From Musa acuminata AAA Group (Eukaryota > Streptophyta > Magnoliopsida > Zingiberales > Musaceae): a DNA stretch of 64,000 nt. Under the pieces are notes generated by a model. That model ran no database searches, had not been told where the DNA came from, and saw only the letters and a program-made list of their open reading frames with translations. Position numbers and translations under genes: made by a program. The stretch spans positions 12,719,001 through 12,783,000 of the forward strand of contig NC_088331.1 in the NCBI RefSeq assembly GCF_036884655.1, given 5' to 3'. Positions 57,812-64,000 of the stretch are shown here, piece by piece. How positions within the stretch are numbered: the stretch's first letter is position 1; the number at the start of each line of letters is the position of its first letter.

Positions 57812-57990
57812 AGTAATGGTACTACTAGTCTGGGTGGTTGTACCGCCCCTAGCAGGGTGCCAGGCAGTGGTACGACCAGTCTGGGCGGTGCTACCGCCCA
57901 GCATAGCACCCCAAGCGGTGGTACCACCAGATTGGGCGGTGGTACCACCCAGTGTAGTGTTAGTGTCAAACTGACCACCGGTACCGCCCG
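57812..57990 (+). promoter_or_regulatory. Palindrome array in U3 of 5' LTR-A
   Basis: About seven modules built on GGGCGGTnnTACCGCCC. Clearest: TGGGCGGT-gct-ACCGCCCA at 57882-57900 (8-base arms, perfect) and TGGGCGGTGGTACCACCCA at 57933-57951. The last module ends 60 bases before the TATA box, suggesting dense transcription-factor sites. Confidence 0.75.
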
Positions 57991-58049
57991 TGCCCGGGAA
58001 ACCCGGGATGAGATGTTTTTAGGCTCCAAGTTTGAATCAACTTGAAGCC

Positions 58050-58057
58050 TATAAATA
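58050..58057 (+). promoter_or_regulatory. TATA box of LTR-A
   Basis: TATAAATA; conserved at 63039-63046 and, inverted, at 40606-40613. Confidence 0.75.
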
Positions 58058-58551
58058 TCCCTCTCATCCCTGGTTAAATCATACAAGCACGGAGGATTAA
58101 AAAGTGAGAAAACATTGTTGCAATCTCTTTAGAAATTCCCTCCTCCACTCTAAGTTTAGAATTCTATAAGAGAGGAATGAGTATTTGTAAGGGTTGTCTC
58201 CTAAACCCGTGAAAAGAAGAAGAGAGGTGTAAGAAGGAGGTTGATCTTCGCCTATAAAGGAAGATCGATAGTTGATGCCGGTGGCCTCGAAGGAAGAGGA
58301 ATCAATGGAGTGGATGTAGGTCACGACGACCGAACCACTATAAAAATTGGCGTGTTCTCTGGTTTGCATTTACTTCCTGCTATTTACCTTATTGCAAACT
58401 GAATTCCTCCTTCACTATGTTTACGTACAATTTCAAGTTAACATCTTTACAAAACCGATTTTATCGAAACGAAATATTTTTGAAGACGTGATTTTTTCGC
58501 TACACTAATTCACCCCCCCCCCTCTTAGTGCCGACCCATGATCCTAACAAT

Positions 58552-58563
58552 TGGTATCAGAGC
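58552..58563 (+). other. Primer-binding site of element A
   Basis: TGGTATCAGAGC two bases after the 5' LTR (initiator tRNA-Met type). Confidence 0.88.
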
Positions 58564-58599
58564 CTCGTTATTTCTCACTTGGTTTAACACCCAAGAGAA

Positions 58600-59520
58600 A
58601 TGACTATTTTCGACTTTCAAGAGGGTCACTCTCTCATTCGTCCTCCCTTTTTCAATGGGATGGATTATACATATTGAAAAACTCGAATGAGAGTTTTCTT
58701 GCTTTCTTTGGATTTGAACTTATGGAACATTATCGAATCCGATTTTAAAAGGTCTTCTCTAGCAATGAAAGATTGTAATGATTTAGAGAAGAAGACTTTT
58801 TCTTTAAATGCTAGAGCTATGAATGTTCTATTTTGCACCTTAGATAAAACTGAGTTTGATCGGGTTTCTTTGTGCGAAACGACTTTCGATATTTGGCATA
58901 TTCTTGAAACCACACACGAAAACACAAGTAGTGTTAAGGATTCTAAAGTTAATTTTTTGATGCATGATTTTGAACTATTTTATATGAAACCAAGTGAAAC
59001 CATTGGAGATATATACACCTATTTTACGGATGTCGTCAATGATTTAAAAGCACTTGGTAGAAGTTTTTCAAATTTAGAACTCGTTAACAAGATTTTACGA
59101 TCGCTTTCTAAAAATTAGGATTCGAAAATAAAGGCTATTCAAGAATCAAAGAACTTAAACTATTTTCCACTCGAAGAACTTATAGGGTCTTTAATAACCT
59201 ATGAAATGACGTGCAATGCACGTAAAGGACTTGAAAACCACCTTTCAAAGAATAAGAAGGATTTTAAACTTAGAACATTTGAAGACCACTCGAACATAAG
59301 CTTAAGTGATGGTGAAAATGAACTCCTCACTAAGAAATTTAAAAAGGTCATGAGACAAAAATTAAAGAATAAAAGAATGAAACTACTTGCTTTGAACGTA
59401 AGAAGAAGAACATAAATTAGGATGAATCAAGCTCCTCCGAAGATGAGGAGAAAATCAACAAAGGCGATGTGGCAAACTACGCCTTAACCGCTTTCAATGA
59501 TGAGGTAATCGAAATCCCCC
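58600..59520 (+). pseudogene. Copia-type gag of element A, broken
   Basis: Starts at ATG 58600 (MTIFDFQEGHSLIRPPFFNG). Typical plant copia gag words follow: NLWNIIESDF, LCETTFDIWHILETTHENT, DLKALGRSFSNLELVNKILRSL. Stops at 58675 and 59116 and a one-base shift near 59410 break it. The acidic tail DESSSSEDEE lies near 59430 in the shifted frame. No zinc knuckle is seen and no pol follows. Confidence 0.85.
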
Positions 59521-60267
59521 TAATTTATTTCGAAATTACTTGATGCTTTTCATGATGTATTTTTTTTTATTTATTTAAAATAATTATTTTTCTTGAAAAT
59601 TACATGTTTAAAAATAAAAATGTAAAAATTATGACCATGCTAGTAATTTTAAAAATGATAATAAAAATTAAATGTTTTATGTTAATGGAATAAAATGTTA
59701 GATTTAAATCTAATGATGATCCTATGAATGTTTTTCAAGAAGAAATAATGTGTATTTGATTGAAACCATGCTTAATGTCTTAATGAAAATATTAAGAAGT
59801 TTGATATCATACTTAATGATGATGCATAGATTTTGTATCGAAAACTAAGCTAGAAAAGTTAGATTCACCTAAAAAGAAAAATATATATTTTATGATAAAC
59901 AAACAAAATGATTTTGATTGAAAATATGAAATCATGCTTGATGAAATAATATAATTTAAGATCATGCTTAATAAATTTATATTTCGAAATTATGCATGAT
60001 GATTCTTGCGATTTATGGATTATCGATTTTTGTCGTAATGAAAGTTGCTTTTTTGGTTTTGAAAAAGATACATGTTTTGATTTGGCATAAATGAAAAAGC
60101 ATGCTTATATGAAATTGTGTAAGTGTTGACTATTGTATATTTAATGATGCATAATTATCATGCTTAATAAATTTTAAAATTATGCATGATGATTTTTAAG
60201 TAATTTATGGTTTATTGATCTTGATGGTTTTTATGACGAAATTTATTTTTCAATTCTAAACGATTGA

Positions 60268-60269
<2 letters not shown>

Positions 60270-60348
<79 letters not shown>
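60270..60348. repeat. (TA)39 microsatellite
   Basis: About 79 bases of uninterrupted TA inside element A; self-complementary and able to extrude a cruciform. Length is likely variable. Confidence 0.95.
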
Positions 60349-60350
<2 letters not shown>

Positions 60351-61269
60351 CATAAAAAGGACAAAGGCATGCTTGTATGAAATAAACTAAAAAGAGGAAA
60401 GCTTTCTCCTTGAAAAACATCTCTATCTTATTGATTTTTTGATAAAAAATTAATGAATCCATGTATATTATGCTTTTGTGAATCTCTTGGACTATGAAAA
60501 TGATTTGATGAATTTGAATGAGTTTTATCGAAATCATAATTTCTCATGAAATCTTTTATATGAATCAAGATTTTTCATGATCTCCTAAGAACTCTTTACG
60601 TTATTTATTTAAGAGGAGATTTGTTAAAATGAATCACGGTTTCTCTTGATTTCTCAGAATTATAACTTGAGTATTCTTTTTATAAATCAAGATTGTTTAC
60701 TATGATTTTTTTCAGTATTTGAGTTATTTAAAAAAATCATAATATATCTCTTAATATTCACAATTTGGTTTCATGATTTGTCCATCTCATTACCAATTTT
60801 TATTGTTAATTTTCATGTAATGATATGAAATCATGCAATACTCATGATATTATATAAATAAGAAGTTATGATCTTGATAGGATTTAATGACATTTAGATA
60901 TCATCATGATTTGAAATACTATGATTTGTTGCTAAAATGATGTATTATGAATGTCTTAGTATTATCATGTATGATATGCTCAATATAATGATGAATATTT
61001 TGAAAATAAATATTTGTATCATGTTTGATGATTTTATATTTTAATAATATGCATGATGAGTTATAGTGATGATTGATTTATTTTTAATATCATGCATGAA
61101 AAATAAAATGTAAGGTTTTGAAAGTGTGCATGTTTTAATTTAAAACTATTATGATGCACAAACATATTAAACAAAAAAGGGGATTGATACTTCAACTTTG
61201 TCAGGTATGAAGATCGATAAAAAGGGAAAAGAATCACAACATTGTATTCTTCCCTTCTATTTGACAATG

Positions 61270-61904
61270 ACATAGGGGGAGCAAATTTTGCAAGCTTGAT
61301 AGCTTGCATCTTTCAAGAAGAAGCAAAATGCTTGCTCGTCCAAAAATGATGCAAAAATCTTACCAACTTTCATATGTGTAAAATTTGCTAGCTTACAAAT
61401 TGCATGGAGAAGAACTTGATATCTTAAACATCACCAAAAATTTACTACCTTTCATGATGTAAAATTTGCTAAAATTGCTTGCTTGTAATATAAAGAGAAG
61501 CAAATAGTTGCTATCTCAAAAGAAGCAAAAGTGCTATCTTGCCTATCCCAAGAATCAAAACATGCTAAATTTGCACATCCTAGCTTGCATGATGTAGAAC
61601 TTGCTATCTTGAACATCACTAAGACTTGCTAGCTTGCATAACGATAAAACTAAAAATTATATTTATTATGCAATGTTTGATATTATATCTCAATTTGATA
61701 GTTGGAACTTCTCCTTTTTGTTGATGACAAAGGGGGAGAAGTATGTTGATGTTATGCATGATTTTATCATAAAATATTGGTTGGATTGTTGAATCTAAGA
61801 GTTTAACTCAAATATGCCATATTGATAGGGGGAGTTTTTTTAAACTCTAGGAGTTAAGGTTAACTCTGTCATCAATTGGTTATCATCATAAAAAAGGGGG
61901 AGAT
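61270..61904 (+). other. Multiple polypurine-like tracts before the 3' LTR of element A
   Basis: Four tracts with the core GGGGGAG: near 61273, 61730, 61828 and the LTR-adjacent one at 61890-61904. Between the first two lie degenerate repeats of CTTGCTAGCTTGCA (about 61280-61650). Only the last is in the standard position for plus-strand priming. Confidence 0.65.
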
Positions 61905-63534
61905 TGTTGAATCTTGTATTTTGATGATGAAACTAATTGATAGTTTTATGATTTGATCTATATTTTGACTGACGCGGGATGCTTCGATCAGAATAAGACA
62001 ATTAAAGCAGGAAGAATCATGTTGTGCCGGGGGAAAACATGTTAAAAGATTGGACATCGAGCCGGTGGATCGGTCGACGTATCGATAGAAGGCTTCGGGC
62101 CATGAATTCGGGCATCGGACCAAGAAGAGCAGATATTACACCAAGGATATCGGAGTTGCGGAATCAACTAGCCAATTGGGCAATAGACCGCAAGAGAGGA
62201 CGATACGCCGAAGAATCAGACGAAGCGTCAAGGGACCAATGACATGCTAGACAATATGATTAATGCTTAGTATTAATTGTCCAGATCAAAGTATATTTTA
62301 CATATGCAGGATTAACTATGATAGTATTGCATGAAGCAAAATGAAGTCTCAGAGTCAAGGACGCGATTTCATTGGGAGTTTGAGAGTTCGTCGGAAGTCT
62401 AGACATTCGTCGGAAGTTCTGTCGGAACCAGCCGAGAAGTCTCAGAGCTTGCCATAGAAGCTCATCGGAACTCGCCAAGAAGATCGTCGTGAAGTCCAGG
62501 AGCTTGCCGGGAGTCCGCTGGAACATTGTCGAGAGATTGTCGGATGTTCGTCAGATGATCACCGGAAGCTCGCCGAAAGAATAGACTTACGGACTTGTTT
62601 AGCTCAGATTATGTCTTAGATTTCGTAATTAGCACGTAATTAGGTTTGGATTTGGGCCAACCCAATTAGGGGCTAGTTAGGCCCATATAAGGACTGTGTT
62701 GGGTCCAATAAGAGGCCCAAACAGTGTCTCAAGAAGTTTCATCGTCGTGGCACAGTCTTCGAGACTATGTCAGGCAGTGGTACCGCCAGTCTAGGCAGTT
62801 ATACTGCCCCTGGTAGGGTGCCAGGCGATGGTACCGCTAGTCTGGGCGGTGGTACCACCCAGCACAGCACCTTAGGTAGTGGTACCGCCAGACTGGGTGG
62901 TGGTACCGCCTAGTGTAGTGTCAGTGTCAGACTAACATTGGGCGGTGGTACCGCCCAGTGCAGGCGGTGGTACAGCTCGTGCCCGGGAAACCCGAGATGA
63001 GATGTTTTTAGGCTCCAAGTTTGAATCAACTTGAAGCCTATAAATACCCCTCTCAGCCCTAGTTAAAGCACACAAGCACAGAGGATTAAAAAGTGAGAAA
63101 ACGCTACTGTAATCTCTTTAGAAATTCCCTCCTCCACTTTAAGTTTAGAATTCTATAAGAGAGGAGTGTGTGCTTGTAAGGGTTGTCTCCTAAACCCATG
63201 AAAAGGAGAAGAGGGGTGTAAGAAGGAGATTGATCTTTGCCTATAAAGAAAGATCGATAGTGGATGCCGATGGCCTCGACGGAAGAGGAATTGACGGAGT
63301 GGATGTAGGTCATGACGCCCGAACCACTATAAAAATTGGTGTGTTCTCTGGTTTGCATTTACTTCCTGCTATTTACCTTATTGCAAACTGAATTCCTCCT
63401 TCACTATATTTATATACAATTTCAAGTTAACATCTTTACGAAACCAATTTTATCGAAACGAAACGTTTTTGAAGACGTGATTTTTCCACTGCACTAATTC
63501 ACACCCCTCTTAGTGCCGACCCCTAATCCTAATA
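61905..63534 (+). repeat. 3' LTR of element A
   Basis: 1630 bases. Compared with the 5' LTR it has an extra segment near 62450-62510 and one more palindrome module. Ends CCTAATA (CA changed to TA). Confidence 0.93.
62771..62975 (+). promoter_or_regulatory. Palindrome array in U3 of 3' LTR-A
   Basis: About eight modules. The best is TGGGCGGT-ggt-ACCGCCCA at 62939-62957, perfect 8-base arms. TATA box follows at 63039-63046. Confidence 0.75.
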
Positions 63535-63539
63535 TCATC

Positions 63540-64000
63540 AACATAAAGTAAGAGAATAATAAAATCCTTACTAAACCGTTTGATGTATACATGATGATCT
63601 GAAGTCATTCTTTTATATCTATTTTTAGTTATAAATGAATCAAACTTTTTGTATAATTGTCTTGGAGCTTGCTTCACCCCATACAAGCTCTTCGTCAACT
63701 TGTAGATAAAGTTCTCTTTCCTTTTGACTTTGAAGAATTCTGGTTGCTCCATATAAATTTCCTCCTCCAAATCACCATGAAGGAAAGCTGCCTTCATATC
63801 TAGCTGCTCAACCTCCAAGTCTTGGCTAGCATCAATACCAAGAGCAACACGAATAGAAGACATATTAACAACAAGAGAAAAATTCTCTTCAAAGTTAATA
63901 CCTTTCTTTTGACCAAAGACTTTCACAATCAATCTAGCTTTGTACTTTGGTTTAGAATAATATTCTTGAGACTTCAACCTAAAAACCCACTTGTTCTTCA
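63540..64000 (-). pseudogene. Copia element G: N-terminal part of RT, continues past window
   Basis: Minus-strand frame (63977 leftward) reads YKARLIVKVFGQKKGINFEENF, LDMKAAFLHGDLEEEIYMEQ, KSLYGVKQAPRQLYKKFDSF and ends at LLLYVDD, where element A is inserted. Together with 56060-57003 it makes one RT-RNase H region of a Tork-like copia element on the minus strand; the rest lies right of 64000. Confidence 0.87.

Larger units (their letters stand above)
57009..58549 (+). repeat. 5' LTR of element A
   Basis: 1541 bases, TGTTGAATCT...GATCCTAACA. U3 carries a palindrome array, followed by a TATA box at 58050-58057. A C10 run lies at 58513-58522. Confidence 0.94.
57009..63534 (+). mobile_element. 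Gag-only, Sirevirus-like LTR element A (non-autonomous)
   Basis: 6526 bases. LTRs 57009-58549 and 61905-63534, primer-binding site 58552-58563, polypurine tract 61890-61904. Target duplication TCATA (57004-57008) / TCATC (63535-63539), 4 of 5. It splits the YVDD region of copia G. The internal 3.36 kb encodes only a broken copia-type gag (58600-59520). The rest is AT-rich sequence with no protease, integrase or RT, including a (TA)39 tract and several GGGGGAG tracts near the end. Large gag, repeated polypurine tracts and palindromes in U3 are features described for Sireviruses, so I infer that clade. It must have moved using another element's enzymes. Confidence 0.92.

Overview
This is nuclear DNA of a flowering plant. 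It holds a spliced SUMO-conjugating enzyme gene with GT-AG introns, a GRAS regulator, two plant-type RING-H2 ligases and a large load of Ty1/copia and Ty3/gypsy LTR retrotransposons. The very GC-rich intronless exons (SCL8-like, RING-H2) set in AT-rich spacers suggest a monocot. A Musaceae-like genome (banana or ensete) is my guess, at low confidence.

Layout. 1-402: fragments of two LTR families, called A and B here. 2356-2853 (-): RING-H2 ligase gene with a TATA box. 3180-8303 (-): decayed copia element F, split by a solo LTR of family B. 9948-13902 (+): five-exon SCE1 (UBC9) gene with a TRIM-like remnant in its long second intron. 17196-18953 (+): single-exon SCL8-like GRAS gene. 22501-50144: one gypsy element (D, Tat-like, minus strand), originally about 4 kb, inflated to 27.6 kb by nested insertions. 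50994-51602 (+): BRH1-like RING-H2 ligase. 52762-53359 (-): truncated UDP-glycosyltransferase remnant between two direct repeats. 56060-64000: a copia element on the minus strand (G) split by a gag-only, Sirevirus-like element (A, 57009-63534).

The nest can be read from target-site duplications (TSDs). D (TSD TATCC) was hit in its left LTR by a family-B LTR, which was hit in turn by copia element E (TSD ATATC). D's internal minisatellite was hit by full-length copia B (TSD GTACT) and by gypsy chromovirus C (TSD TGCTC). C's own left LTR was hit by a solo LTR of family A (TSD TTCCT). Elsewhere a solo LTR of family B (TSD AATAT) sits in element F.

The host genes do not form a pathway cluster. 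SCE1 and the two RING-H2 proteins act in SUMO and ubiquitin conjugation, and the GRAS protein is a nuclear regulator; their proximity is probably incidental. The most unusual structures are: four consecutive hairpins with a shared tip and different but self-complementary arms in the leader of element B; arrays of near-perfect palindromes just upstream of the TATA box in every complete family-A LTR; two unrelated elements inserted in almost the same register of the same minisatellite unit; and an unidentified coding-like segment in element F where RT and RNase H would be expected.
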